From an uncultured Porphyromonadaceae bacterium (lineage in GTDB: Bacteria > Bacteroidota > Bacteroidia > Bacteroidales > Muribaculaceae), in assembly GCA_900541555.1 (NCBI GenBank), contig UQKE01000049.1, positions 1 through 17,143 on the forward strand: 17,143 nucleotides of DNA, in the 5' to 3' direction. Under the pieces are notes generated by a model. It saw only the letters and a program-made list of their open reading frames with translations, did no database searches and was not told the DNA's origin. Below, one piece after another: positions 1-7,520 of the stretch (positions are counted from its first letter, which is position 1; every line of letters begins with the position of its first letter). Position numbers and translations under genes: made by a program.

Positions 1-20
1 GCCGAAGGGGTTGACCCACA

Positions 21-37
21 GCCGCGTAGCGGCTTTT
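21..37 (+). other. Short GC-rich hairpin followed by four T
   Basis: GCCGC and GCGGC are separated by three bases and followed by TTTT on the plus strand. This could be the end of a terminator for a plus-strand gene left of the window, or a copy of a small palindromic repeat. The stem is only five pairs and the T run is short, so terminator function is uncertain. Confidence 0.35.
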
Positions 38-90
38 CAGCGCGGTAGTAAATAGAAAAGTTTGTGAGACTGCAACGTTGATTCTTTCAT

Positions 91-146
91 AACCCCTCCG
101 CCTGCGGCACCTCCCCCATCTGCGCTATCGCGCGGCAGAGGAGGAC
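91..146. repeat. GC-rich imperfect inverted repeat in intergenic DNA
   Basis: CCTCC at 110-114 can pair with GGAGG at 140-144. Inside it TCTG (119-122) pairs with CAGA (136-139), and CGC (123-125) with GCG (132-134). A C-rich stretch with a second CCTCC copy precedes it from 94. The composition is sharply more GC-rich than the AT-rich intergenic DNA around it. Similar C-rich palindromic intergenic elements are common in Bacteroidetes genomes, so a dispersed repeat is my reading, but only one copy is in view. No credible gene is visible between 1 and 280. Confidence 0.4.
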
Positions 147-280
147 ATTACGCGTTTGCCAATTTCACCGACCTCTCAACCATAAACTCTCAACCCATTG
201 AAAACTCACTTTATCCATGATGGCGCATTGGAGGATATTGCTGGGTTTCTGCAATTAAAAAGTGAAAATTGGAGAACAAT

Positions 281-321
281 AAAAAAAACGGCTCGCATTG
301 CAAATGCAACATGAGCCGTTT
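281..321 (-). terminator. Rho-independent terminator of tRNA-Cys
   Basis: On the minus strand a nine-pair stem (arms 313-321 and 286-294, core AACGGCTC/GAGCCGTT) is followed by a run of eight T (the A run at 281-288). The loop contains a smaller GCATT/AATGC hairpin. The stem starts one base after the tRNA discriminator position, so it is well placed to end the tRNA transcript. Confidence 0.85.
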
Positions 322-322
322 G

Positions 323-394
323 AGGTTCCTGGCGGAATCGAACCGCCGTGCGCGGTTTTGCAGACCGCTGACTAAGCCACTCATCCAAGGAACC
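323..394 (-). tRNA. tRNA-Cys (anticodon GCA)
   Basis: Read on the minus strand, the cloverleaf closes. The acceptor stem is GGTTCCT/AGGAACC. The anticodon stem is GCGGT/ACCGC around the loop CTGCAAA, which gives anticodon GCA. The T stem is GGCGG/CCGCC around TTCGATT. The base after the acceptor stem is T, the U73 discriminator that is the identity element of cysteine tRNA. The 3' CCA is not encoded, since TCA follows the stem, so it would be added after transcription. A -7 box lies 17 bases upstream and a strong terminator directly downstream, so the gene is probably transcribed alone. Confidence 0.95.
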
Positions 395-410
395 GACTTT
401 TTTGTGACTG

Positions 411-444
411 CAAAGATAGTCATCTTTATAAAAATCACCGCAAA
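411..444 (-). promoter_or_regulatory. Bacteroidetes-type promoter of tRNA-Cys
   Basis: On the minus strand TATCTTTG (411-418) matches the TAnnTTTG -7 consensus. A TTTG (441-444) stands 22 bases upstream as a possible -33 element, slightly farther than usual. The predicted transcript start falls just before the tRNA 5' end at 394. Confidence 0.65.
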
Positions 445-446
445 TT

Positions 447-492
447 TTCGGATTTTTTTCGCAACAAATCGCAAAATTCACAATAATCCGAA
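447..492 (-). other. Weak inverted repeat downstream of the lipoprotein gene
   Basis: TTCGGATT (447-454) and AATCCGAA (485-492) form a perfect eight-base inverted repeat with a 30-base loop, just beyond the lipoprotein stop codon. It could end the rsfS-ftsH-lipoprotein transcript. The loop is long and no clear T run follows on the minus strand, so this is only a possibility. Confidence 0.25.
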
Positions 493-503
493 CATCCCTA
501 CCC

Positions 504-1577
504 TTACTCGATGTCGGAATAAGTGATTTCGTAGGTTTTTTGGAATGTGGGCAAGTTGGAATTTACATAGCGATAGTATTGCAATATTTGGGTGATTCGC
601 AAATCGTCGTCCGCGACGTAATTAAACAGATAAATATCGTTTCCTTCCGTCAACTTCATCAGCAAATTACGCGAAATATCGCCCCAAAGTCCTTTTTCTG
701 CAAACACCGCATTTTCCAACCCATTTTCCAAACACATCAGGCACATGGCGTTCAAACTCAAATTGCCGGTTTGCACCGCCTCGGAAGCGACAAACTCAAT
801 TGTTTCCCCTTCCTGTCGGACAATGGACCGGATATTGCCGGCATCATTCCATGAAAAGCTCCAAATTTGTTCCGGCGATTGGATGAAAAACAAGCGGCCA
901 TCCATGTAGGCAAATTCCATATCGTCCAATGTCGAGAAGCGGCCGTCGGCCAATTGCGCGACATACGTCCTGCCCTCGCCTCCGTCGACGGAAACAGCGT
1001 AAACTTTTTCATTGCCGTTTGTTTCGATACGGATTGTCGTGGTGCGTTGCGTTTGCGCCACCACATCTTCATCGACAACCACCGCGCCCGTCAGCGCATC
1101 GCCATCGTAGGTCAATGTCATTGTTTCCGTGCGCGTGCGCGCCATGTCGGCAGCATAATAGTTTGCTTCGATTTTTTCAATACGAGATTTTTGCGCCGGT
1201 TCATCGGGAGTTTCTTGCTTTTCCGCCTTCAATTGCGTCACGTGGAAACACAACGTTTCACCGTGGCATGTCACGACAAGCTCCGCCGACCGGTCGCTGT
1301 CCGATTCGTTGGAAGCGACGGTGGCCGAAAGCTCGACCAATCCCATTTTGCCATTGTTTTCCGATAGCGTCAACCATTCTTGTCCCGAATCGAAAACCAC
1401 TTCGCAACTCCATGCGTCGCGAGCGGTAAAAGCAGGAAAAGTCACCGTATTCTCATCGGCTCCGATCGTAATGGATGCCGTTCGCCCCAAGAGCCATTCG
1501 GAACTGGAACTTTCTTCGTCGCACGCGCTTATTGCCAACATTGGCAACAAGAATAAAACGATTCTTTTCAACATCAT
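504..1577 (-). CDS. BACON-domain lipoprotein of unknown function
   Basis: A 357-residue protein if started at the ATG at 1577; GTG at 1580 and a second ATG at 1574 are equally readable alternatives. Residues 1-18 form a lipoprotein signal with a lipobox ending ISA-C19. The acidic residues after C19 (DEE) could act as a Bacteroidetes surface-export signal (inference). Residues about 33-115 resemble a BACON domain: a W near 68 before LTLS, then a G-rich turn, N90 and RSAEL, ending in HVTQ at 112-115. A short polar linker follows. Residues about 131-357 look beta-rich and resemble the porin-like-fold C-terminal domains seen in many Bacteroidales lipoproteins (DUF4595-like, not certain). The gene begins 15 bases after the ftsH stop, so co-transcription is likely. 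The lipoprotein and BACON calls are fairly secure; the role is unknown. Confidence 0.82.
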   Translation of the reverse strand: MMLKRIVLFLLPMLAISACDEESSSSEWLLGRTASITIGADENTVTFPAFTARDAWSCEVVFDSGQEWLTLSENNGKMGLVELSATVASNESDSDRSAELVVTCHGETLCFHVTQLKAEKQETPDEPAQKSRIEKIEANYYAADMARTRTETMTLTYDGDALTGAVVVDEDVVAQTQRTTTIRIETNGNEKVYAVSVDGGEGRTYVAQLADGRFSTLDDMEFAYMDGRLFFIQSPEQIWSFSWNDAGNIRSIVRQEGETIEFVASEAVQTGNLSLNAMCLMCLENGLENAVFAEKGLWGDISRNLLMKLTEGNDIYLFNYVADDDLRITQILQYYRYVNSNLPTFQKTYEITYSDIE

Positions 1578-1592
1578 CACGGCAAGCGATTG

Positions 1593-3647
1593 CTAATTGT
1601 CGTTTTTATACTTGTCGGGAACGGGCGGCGGCGTTGCCCCATCAGCAGCTTCATCAGTCGCCGGAACATCGGTCGATGGCTTCGATTCCGCCGGAGCGTC
1701 TTCGCCGGAAGTTTGGCTTTCATTTTTCTTGCGTTCTTCTTCCAAAGCCTCGTTTGCCTTGATAATTTCATCTGCCCGCGATGCCCATTTCCGTTTTCCA
1801 AAAATATGCTCTACATCTTCCGTGTAGATTACCTCACGTGTCAGAAGCAAATCGCGCAATTTATGATGCCCTGCTTCGTGTTCCATCAAAATTTGTTTTG
1901 CGCGTTCGTATTGCTCTGTCAGGATGCGCGTCACTTCCGAATCAATCATACGCGCACGGTCTTCGCTATATGGTTTGGAGAACATATAGTCCTGTCCCGA
2001 CGAGTCGTAGTAGCTCACATTCGGCAATTCTTTGCTCATGCCGTAATAGGCCACGATCGCGTATGCTTGTTTGGTGGCGCGTTCCAAGTCGTTGAGTGCG
2101 CCGGTGGAGATATGCCCGATAAACATTTCTTCTGCAGCCCTGCCTCCAAGCAACGAACAAATTTCGTCGAGCATGGCCTGTTCCGGAACAATTTGCCGTT
2201 CTTCCGGCAAATACCACGCTGCGCCCAAAGCCTTGCCGCGAGGCACAATCGTGACTTTGATCAATGGATTGGCATACTTCAAATGCCAACTGATTGTGGC
2301 ATGGCCTGCTTCGTGGGTGGCAATGGATTCGCGTTCTTCCTCGGTCGTTATTTTGGAGCGCTTTTCAAGCCCGCCCACAATGCGGTCGACAGCATCCATG
2401 AAATCTTGTTTCTCGACAGAAGCTTTGTTTCTGCGTGCTGCAATCAAAGCAGCCTCGTTACACACATTCGCAATATCGGCACCGGAAAATCCCGGCGTTT
2501 GGCGTGCCAAAAGGTCGACATCGACATCGTCCGCTATTTTCACATTGCGCAAATGCACATAGAAAATTTCTTTTCTATCGTTCAAATCAGGAAGGTCCAC
2601 ATAAATCTGACGGTCGAAACGTCCGGCACGCAACAAGGCTTTGTCGAGAATGTCGACACGGTTTGTCGCTGCAAGCACGATAATGCCGCTATTCGTGCCG
2701 AAGCCGTCCATTTCCGTAAGCAATTGGTTTAGCGTGTTCTCTCGTTCGTCGTTTGCACCAAGATTCGGATTGCGTCCGCGAGCCCGTCCCACTGCATCGA
2801 TTTCATCGATGAAAATGATGCAAGGCGCTTTGTCTTTGGCTTTCTTAAACAAGTCGCGCACACGAGAAGCGCCGACCCCGACAAACATTTCCACGAAGTC
2901 CGACCCCGACAGGGAGAAGAACGGCACGTTTGCCTCTCCTGCCACTGCTTTTGCCAACAATGTTTTTCCCGTTCCCGGAGGACCGACAAGCAATGCGCCT
3001 TTTGGAATTTTTCCTCCCAAATCCGTATATCGGCGCGGATTTTTCAAAAACTCAACAATTTCCTCGATTTCCGTTTTCGCCTCTTGCAAGCCGGCAACAT
3101 CCTTAAACGTTACATTTGTACCTTTTTCTTTATCAAAAAGCTGCGCTTTCGACTTGCCCACGCTGAAAACACCGCCGGAACCATCGCCGCCGCCTCGCGA
3201 CATGCGACGCATCAATATGAACCAAAAAACAATCAGCAAGACAATCGGCCCAAATGCCCATAAAAACGAAGATATCAAGCTACCACCTTGAGCATATTCC
3301 AAGCCTTTTTTATAACCTACTTCTTCCAATTTTTCTTTTAAAGCATCTGCCGGCACTTTCACAATGATTTTCGCTTTCTTTAAATCCACGCCCTGCTGTC
3401 CCTTGAAAACTTCACGGGCAAGCGAATCAGTCAATGTCGCTTCTATTTCATTGTCTTCCGGATATGCAACAATGCTTGTCACACCGTTCGATTCCAAATA
3501 ACTTGTAAATTCCGGTTGCCAATTCACTTTGCGTTCCACGGAAGTATCTTGCATGTAGAACAAAGAAAACAAAGCGATGCCTATGATGGCATACATCCAA
3601 AATATATTGAACTTAAAGCCGAATTGCTTTTTATTTTTATTATCCAT
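1593..3647 (-). CDS. ftsH: ATP-dependent zinc metalloprotease FtsH
   Basis: This 684-residue inner-membrane AAA+ protease degrades misfolded and short-lived membrane and cytosolic proteins. A membrane segment at about 13-31, a periplasmic domain to about 123 and a second membrane segment at about 124-145 precede the ATPase. Walker A is GPPGTGKT (222-229), the pore motif FVG is at 255-257, Walker B is IIFIDE (277-282), and the arginine fingers are R343 and R346. The zinc site is HEAGH at 445-449 with D520 as third ligand. A charged, proline-rich tail follows residue 622. Length and domain order are normal for the family. An extra HEAGH at 590-594 lies in the C-terminal helical region. The gene follows rsfS after 15 bases and is probably in the same operon. 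Confidence 0.97.
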   Translation of the reverse strand: MDNKNKKQFGFKFNIFWMYAIIGIALFSLFYMQDTSVERKVNWQPEFTSYLESNGVTSIVAYPEDNEIEATLTDSLAREVFKGQQGVDLKKAKIIVKVPADALKEKLEEVGYKKGLEYAQGGSLISSFLWAFGPIVLLIVFWFILMRRMSRGGGDGSGGVFSVGKSKAQLFDKEKGTNVTFKDVAGLQEAKTEIEEIVEFLKNPRRYTDLGGKIPKGALLVGPPGTGKTLLAKAVAGEANVPFFSLSGSDFVEMFVGVGASRVRDLFKKAKDKAPCIIFIDEIDAVGRARGRNPNLGANDERENTLNQLLTEMDGFGTNSGIIVLAATNRVDILDKALLRAGRFDRQIYVDLPDLNDRKEIFYVHLRNVKIADDVDVDLLARQTPGFSGADIANVCNEAALIAARRNKASVEKQDFMDAVDRIVGGLEKRSKITTEEERESIATHEAGHATISWHLKYANPLIKVTIVPRGKALGAAWYLPEERQIVPEQAMLDEICSLLGGRAAEEMFIGHISTGALNDLERATKQAYAIVAYYGMSKELPNVSYYDSSGQDYMFSKPYSEDRARMIDSEVTRILTEQYERAKQILMEHEAGHHKLRDLLLTREVIYTEDVEHIFGKRKWASRADEIIKANEALEEERKKNESQTSGEDAPAESKPSTDVPATDEAADGATPPPVPDKYKNDN

Positions 3648-3662
3648 ATTGACAATATATGA

Positions 3663-4022
3663 TTAATCCAAGTCGGGAACGGTCGTGACACACGCGTCGC
3701 TCCACAATTGCTCTAAATTATAATATTCCCGATATTCGGGCAAAAACACATGCACATAAACAAAACCATAGTCGATTACAATCCATTGGGCATTCTTATA
3801 CCCATCGTAATTAAACGGTTTCACGCCCGCATGTTCTTGCACATATTCGCGCACGGAATCTGCTATTGCGGAGACTTGCATTGTCGACGACCCTTCGCAA
3901 ATGATAAAATGCTGCGTCGAAGCATGTTCTAACTCGCTCAAATTGACATGCGTAATTTTCTTTCCTTTTTTTTCTTGAATACCTTCTATTATGAGTGTCA
4001 GTAATTCTTGATTATTTGCCAT
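3663..4022 (-). CDS. rsfS: Ribosomal silencing factor RsfS (Iojap/YbeB family)
   Basis: A 119-residue protein of the family that binds ribosomal protein uL14 and blocks joining of the 30S and 50S subunits, slowing translation when nutrients are short. The family core is clear: GYKNAQWIVIDYG, then VHVF, REYY and LEQLW-DA near the C-terminus. I chose the ATG at 4022, giving MANNQELL. An ATG 33 bases farther out (4055) lies upstream of the predicted promoter and would add residues unlike the family. The gene heads a unit with ftsH, an order typical of Bacteroidales. A -7 box at 4045-4052 gives a leader of about 16 bases. Confidence 0.95.
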   Translation of the reverse strand: MANNQELLTLIIEGIQEKKGKKITHVNLSELEHASTQHFIICEGSSTMQVSAIADSVREYVQEHAGVKPFNYDGYKNAQWIVIDYGFVYVHVFLPEYREYYNLEQLWSDACVTTVPDLD

Positions 4023-4044
4023 TCTTATTCCATTAAATTCAGCA

Positions 4045-4052
4045 CAAAGATA
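4045..4052 (-). promoter_or_regulatory. -7 box of the rsfS-ftsH operon
   Basis: TATCTTTG on the minus strand matches TAnnTTTG exactly and lies 23 bases before the rsfS start. No good TTTG is visible at the expected -33 distance. The box sits downstream of the fabI terminator, so rsfS-ftsH is likely transcribed independently of fabI. Confidence 0.6.
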
Positions 4053-4121
4053 CACTTTTGCTCGTTCATACTTATAACAATCTCGACGTTCAATGTTTCA
4101 ACGGCAAAAAGTTAAAATACC

Positions 4122-4162
4122 AAAAAGCAGTTGCGCGTATGAAACCCGTGCAACTGCTTTTA
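4122..4162 (-). terminator. Rho-independent terminator of fabI
   Basis: AAAAGCAGTTGC (4123-4134) and GCAACTGCTTTT (4150-4161) form a perfect 12-pair stem with a 15-base loop. On the minus strand it is followed by T residues (A run 4122-4126). It lies 25 bases past the fabI stop codon and before the rsfS promoter. Confidence 0.88.
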
Positions 4163-4186
4163 TCGTATTAGGCAATTTTTGTTTTT

Positions 4187-5044
4187 CTATCCATATTGGA
4201 TGGTGCCATCCGGGTTTCTGTATTTGTCGAAACTCTTTTCATATTGGTCCATCGCCCGCAAGCTCATGCCCATGCTCGAGAACCCGCCATCGTGATAAAG
4301 ATTTTGCATTGTCACCTTGCGCGTCAAATCGCTAAACATGACGATACAATAGTTCGCACACTCATCGGCATTTGCATTGCCCAGCGGCGACATGCGGTTG
4401 GCAAAGTCCATCAACGATTCCATGCCTTTCACTCCGCTTCCGGCTGTCGTCAATGTCGGAGATTGGGAAATCGTGTTGATTCTGACATTCTTTTCACGTC
4501 CGTAGATATACCCGAAACTGCGAGCAATCGATTCCAACAACGCCTTGGCATCTGCCATGTCGTTGTAGCCGAACAGAGTGCGTTGCGCAGCGACATACGA
4601 CAATGCCACAATGCTGCCGTAGTCGTTAATCGCATCCAATTTTTTAGCCGTTTGAATCATTTTATGGAATGATACGGCTGAAATATCGAGTGTCTTGTTC
4701 AACAAATCGTAATCAAGATCGTCATAAAGTCTTTTCTTTCTTACATTAGGCGACATGCCGATTGAGTGAAGCACAAAATCTATTTTTCCACCTAAAATTT
4801 CCATTGACTTTTGGAATACCATTTTCAAATCTTCGCAATTGGTGGCATCGGCAGGCAATATCTCAGCATTAAGCTTTTCACCCAATTCAGATATTTCGCC
4901 CATTCTAACAGCAACCGGCGTATTGGAAAGCGTAATGGTAGCGCCTTCTTCCACTGCCCGTTCTGCAACTTTCCACGCAATACTGTTTGAATTCAAAGCA
5001 CCAAAAATGACGCCTCGTTTTCCTTTAAGTAAATTGTAACTCAT
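4187..5044 (-). CDS. fabI: Enoyl-[acyl-carrier-protein] reductase (NADH) FabI
   Basis: A 285-residue short-chain dehydrogenase that reduces trans-2-enoyl-ACP in the last step of each fatty-acid elongation cycle, in the cytosol. The N-terminal GALNSNSIAW cofactor loop (15-24) and the FabI catalytic pattern Y150-x9-Y160-x6-K167 are present, as is SIGMSPN near 94-100. The start at 5044 gives MSYNLLKGKRG, the usual Bacteroidales N-terminus; an ATG seven codons earlier (5065) is less likely. The C-terminus runs about 20 residues past the E. coli enzyme length, as expected in this phylum. The gene has its own -7 box and terminator, so it is probably monocistronic. FabI is the target of triclosan-type inhibitors. 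Confidence 0.97.
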   Translation of the reverse strand: MSYNLLKGKRGVIFGALNSNSIAWKVAERAVEEGATITLSNTPVAVRMGEISELGEKLNAEILPADATNCEDLKMVFQKSMEILGGKIDFVLHSIGMSPNVRKKRLYDDLDYDLLNKTLDISAVSFHKMIQTAKKLDAINDYGSIVALSYVAAQRTLFGYNDMADAKALLESIARSFGYIYGREKNVRINTISQSPTLTTAGSGVKGMESLMDFANRMSPLGNANADECANYCIVMFSDLTRKVTMQNLYHDGGFSSMGMSLRAMDQYEKSFDKYRNPDGTIQYG

Positions 5045-5136
5045 TTTAATCCTATAATAGTTCAACTTTCAGCAAAGCTCTACAAACACATTCTGCAAAT
5101 GCGCATGCCTGCTTTTGCTTTTAAAGTAATTCGCGG

Positions 5137-5144
5137 CAAAGATA
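5137..5144 (-). promoter_or_regulatory. -7 box of fabI
   Basis: TATCTTTG on the minus strand matches TAnnTTTG. It implies a leader of about 85 bases before the FabI start, longer than for neighbouring genes. The -33 position is A/T-rich without a clear TTTG. Confidence 0.55.
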
Positions 5145-5176
5145 TAATTTTTTTTTAAAATCCGCTGCATTTTGTC

Positions 5177-5190
5177 TGCCTCCGGAGGCA
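5177..5190. promoter_or_regulatory. Perfect 14-base palindrome upstream of the fabI promoter
   Basis: TGCCTCCGGAGGCA is a gapless palindrome lying about 33 bases upstream of the fabI -7 box, between that promoter and the terminator of the phosphate operon. Its position would suit a dimeric regulator, but it might instead be a small dispersed repeat. No regulator can be named. Confidence 0.35.
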
Positions 5191-5202
5191 ATAGCGTCAT
5201 GG

Positions 5203-5232
5203 AAAAATCGAGCGGCAAACAATACCGCCCGA
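5203..5232 (-). terminator. Rho-independent terminator of the phosphate-uptake operon
   Basis: On the minus strand TCGGGCGG (5225-5232) pairs with CCGCTCGA (5208-5215), eight pairs including one G-U, around a nine-base loop. Five T follow (A run 5203-5207). It lies 18 bases past the PiT transporter stop codon. Confidence 0.8.
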
Positions 5233-5249
5233 TTCAAGTTGCTTAACGC

Positions 5250-7520
5250 TTATACAGCGGAATCCGGCTGCAAAACCGGCGGTTCTTTTCCCTTGTCGGC
5301 ATCTGCGATCATCGACAAGAAATAGCCTTGGGATTTTATCAGATTCCGAGATTGCAAAACCATTGTTTTTGTTTCGTTCAGAATATTCAAATACAACATG
5401 CTGGCTTTCGTGCTCATATTGCCTTCCTTCAAACGATAAATCTGGTTTTTTATCGCTTGGGCAATCACGCCAAAAAGGCTGTCGCGCATCGTCAACACTT
5501 CGTCCAAATCTGAAAAATTCTTTTCGCGAAGCATGGAGTTGATTTTGCTGAATATGTTATCAACGCCGTCATTAACCAATTTCAAATCCATAATCTGCTC
5601 TTTCGTAAGCCCCCTATGATGGTTTTCGATATGCTGGTATGCGGGACGAGTGCAATGGAGAAGCGCTTTCGACACTTCTGTCAAATAATCGACCACTTGT
5701 ATATAGAAATGGCCTGTTTCCACATTATGGTCTTGCAGCATTTTCAGCGTCTTCATAATGTGATATTTTCGTTGATTCGCCTGATGATACAAATCTTCGG
5801 ATTCCGTCATGGTTTCTTTCAGCAAACGGCGATTTTCCGTGAACAACGCCACCAACATGTGGTTGTAAATGCTCGACACTTGTTCCATCGTCGTGCATAC
5901 CTCTTGCGTGCAAGAATAAAGCACATCGGAATCGCATTCCCCGTCGTGAATGATATTGATTTCTTCGCTTTTCTTTTCCTTGTCTTTTTTCTTAAATATC
6001 AAATTATGGCATAATATATATCCGCACAACAAGCACAAGCCGGCCAATGCAATCCATCCGCCCCACATCAACAAAAGGCCGCTCAGGAAAGCCAACGTGA
6101 TTGCGCCAAGTGCCGTGATAAACCACCCCATAATCACAACCATGACACCGGTAATCCGATATACGGCGCTGTCGCGCCCCCATGCGCGATCTGCAAGCGA
6201 CGAACCCATCGACACCATGAATATCACATACGTCGTCGACAATGGCAACTTCAATGATGTGCCCAAACAGATCAAGCTGGCAGCTGCTGTCAGATTCACG
6301 ACAGCTCGTATCATGTCGTACGACACCGACGTGTCGGCATGTTCATCGGGCACAAACCGACTATTCAGTTTTTTTTGTATTCGTTGCGGGACAACCGATT
6401 TATAGACGTTGTTCAGATTCATTGCCATGCTCACCAAAGCGCGAGAAATCTTCGTAGAACCGAAACGTTCCTCTTCCTCGTTTTGCGACGACAAATTCAA
6501 TTGCGTTTCCGCCACTTTCATTGCATCTTTCGACACAAACAACGTCACAATCATGACGATTCCGCTTATTAGCAAAAACCAAACATTCACATGGGCAGGC
6601 TCTGCAAGCTGCGACATCATCATGCCCACGTCGTTCGCTTCACTGGCAATCATGTAACTGTCGAGCCCCGCCATCGGCACACCGATGAAGTTTACAAGGT
6701 CGTTTCCGGCAAATGCCAATGCAAGCGCAAATGTGCCGGCTAAGATTGTTATCTTCATGATATTCACGCCCAACCGTTGCAGCACCCAAAGCAACGCAGA
6801 CGATATAACCCAAACTGCCAGCAATGCCATTCCGATATGCTCGTTTATCAAAAGTGTGAATTCCGGGCTAATCAATCCTGAACTTTTCATTCCTTTGAAT
6901 ATCGCGAAATAAACAATCCCGACTATCGATATTCCGCACCACACAGCGCCATAGCGCCTGATAGTCCGATTGTATTTGAAAGAGAAAATCAGCCTTGAAA
7001 TGTACATCAAAATTGCACCCATTGCAAATGCGAGCACAACCGACGACAAGATTCCGGATATGATTATCATTGCTTTCCCCGCATTGATGTATTGGCCCAA
7101 ATCTGCAAACGACAAGTCGGGACTGTTCCAAATGGTGAACATTGCAACCGCGAGCGAAGCGCCAAGCAATTCAAACACCAAAGAAACCGTTGTCGAGGTC
7201 GGAAGCCCAAGAGCATTGAACGTGTTCAAAAGCACGACATCCGACAACATTACAGCAACGAACAAGAACATGATATTTTCAAACGAAAACATTCCCGGAT
7301 GAAACACGCCGTTGCGAGCCACTTCCATCATGCCATTGGACGTCAAAACGCCCAATAAGATTCCGGCAGAAGCCACCACTAAAATAACCCACCGCTTGGC
7401 TACTTTCGAACCCAATGCGGAATTTAGGAAATTAATCGCGTCGTTCGATACCCCGACAATCAAATCCAATATTGCCAATACGGCAAGTATGACAACAATT
7501 ATTGTAAAAATCGGACTCAT
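5250..7520 (-). CDS. PiT-family inorganic phosphate transporter with PhoU-like C-terminal domain
   Basis: A 756-residue inner-membrane protein. Two family signature repeats are visible, GVSNDAINF at 23-31 and AGNDLVNFIG at 271-280, the paired G-x-N-D-x-x-N motifs of PiT (PHO4, PF01384) carriers that import phosphate with a cation. Membrane helices fill residues about 5-330 and 405-510, with a charged cytoplasmic loop at about 331-400. Residues about 530-745 are an all-helical soluble region resembling PhoU, a fusion known in bacterial PiT homologues. It may tie transport to signalling. The ATG overlaps the stop codon of the upstream kinase gene (ATGA at 7517-7520), indicating translational coupling. 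It is the last gene of the operon. The family call is secure; the coupled ion is not visible. Confidence 0.92.
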   Translation of the reverse strand: MSPIFTIIVVILAVLAILDLIVGVSNDAINFLNSALGSKVAKRWVILVVASAGILLGVLTSNGMMEVARNGVFHPGMFSFENIMFLFVAVMLSDVVLLNTFNALGLPTSTTVSLVFELLGASLAVAMFTIWNSPDLSFADLGQYINAGKAMIIISGILSSVVLAFAMGAILMYISRLIFSFKYNRTIRRYGAVWCGISIVGIVYFAIFKGMKSSGLISPEFTLLINEHIGMALLAVWVISSALLWVLQRLGVNIMKITILAGTFALALAFAGNDLVNFIGVPMAGLDSYMIASEANDVGMMMSQLAEPAHVNVWFLLISGIVMIVTLFVSKDAMKVAETQLNLSSQNEEEERFGSTKISRALVSMAMNLNNVYKSVVPQRIQKKLNSRFVPDEHADTSVSYDMIRAVVNLTAAASLICLGTSLKLPLSTTYVIFMVSMGSSLADRAWGRDSAVYRITGVMVVIMGWFITALGAITLAFLSGLLLMWGGWIALAGLCLLCGYILCHNLIFKKKDKEKKSEEINIIHDGECDSDVLYSCTQEVCTTMEQVSSIYNHMLVALFTENRRLLKETMTESEDLYHQANQRKYHIMKTLKMLQDHNVETGHFYIQVVDYLTEVSKALLHCTRPAYQHIENHHRGLTKEQIMDLKLVNDGVDNIFSKINSMLREKNFSDLDEVLTMRDSLFGVIAQAIKNQIYRLKEGNMSTKASMLYLNILNETKTMVLQSRNLIKSQGYFLSMIADADKGKEPPVLQPDSAV

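Noticed and set aside
206..526. Open frames of about 85-91 codons over the tRNA region
   Set aside because: They run through the tRNA-Cys gene and its terminator, so they are not real coding sequences.
867..1429. Overlapping plus-strand open frames opposite the lipoprotein gene
   Set aside because: Two frames of 166 codons are open at once over the same stretch, which reflects the base composition of the minus-strand gene. The arginine- and histidine-rich products match no family.
1590..2732. Long open frame (380 codons) antisense to ftsH
   Set aside because: It is covered by an unambiguous ftsH coding sequence on the other strand, and its protein is cysteine-, histidine- and phenylalanine-rich without motifs.
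4023..4055. Upstream ATG extension of rsfS
   Set aside because: The extra 11 residues are unlike the family and the codon lies upstream of the predicted -7 box at 4045-4052.
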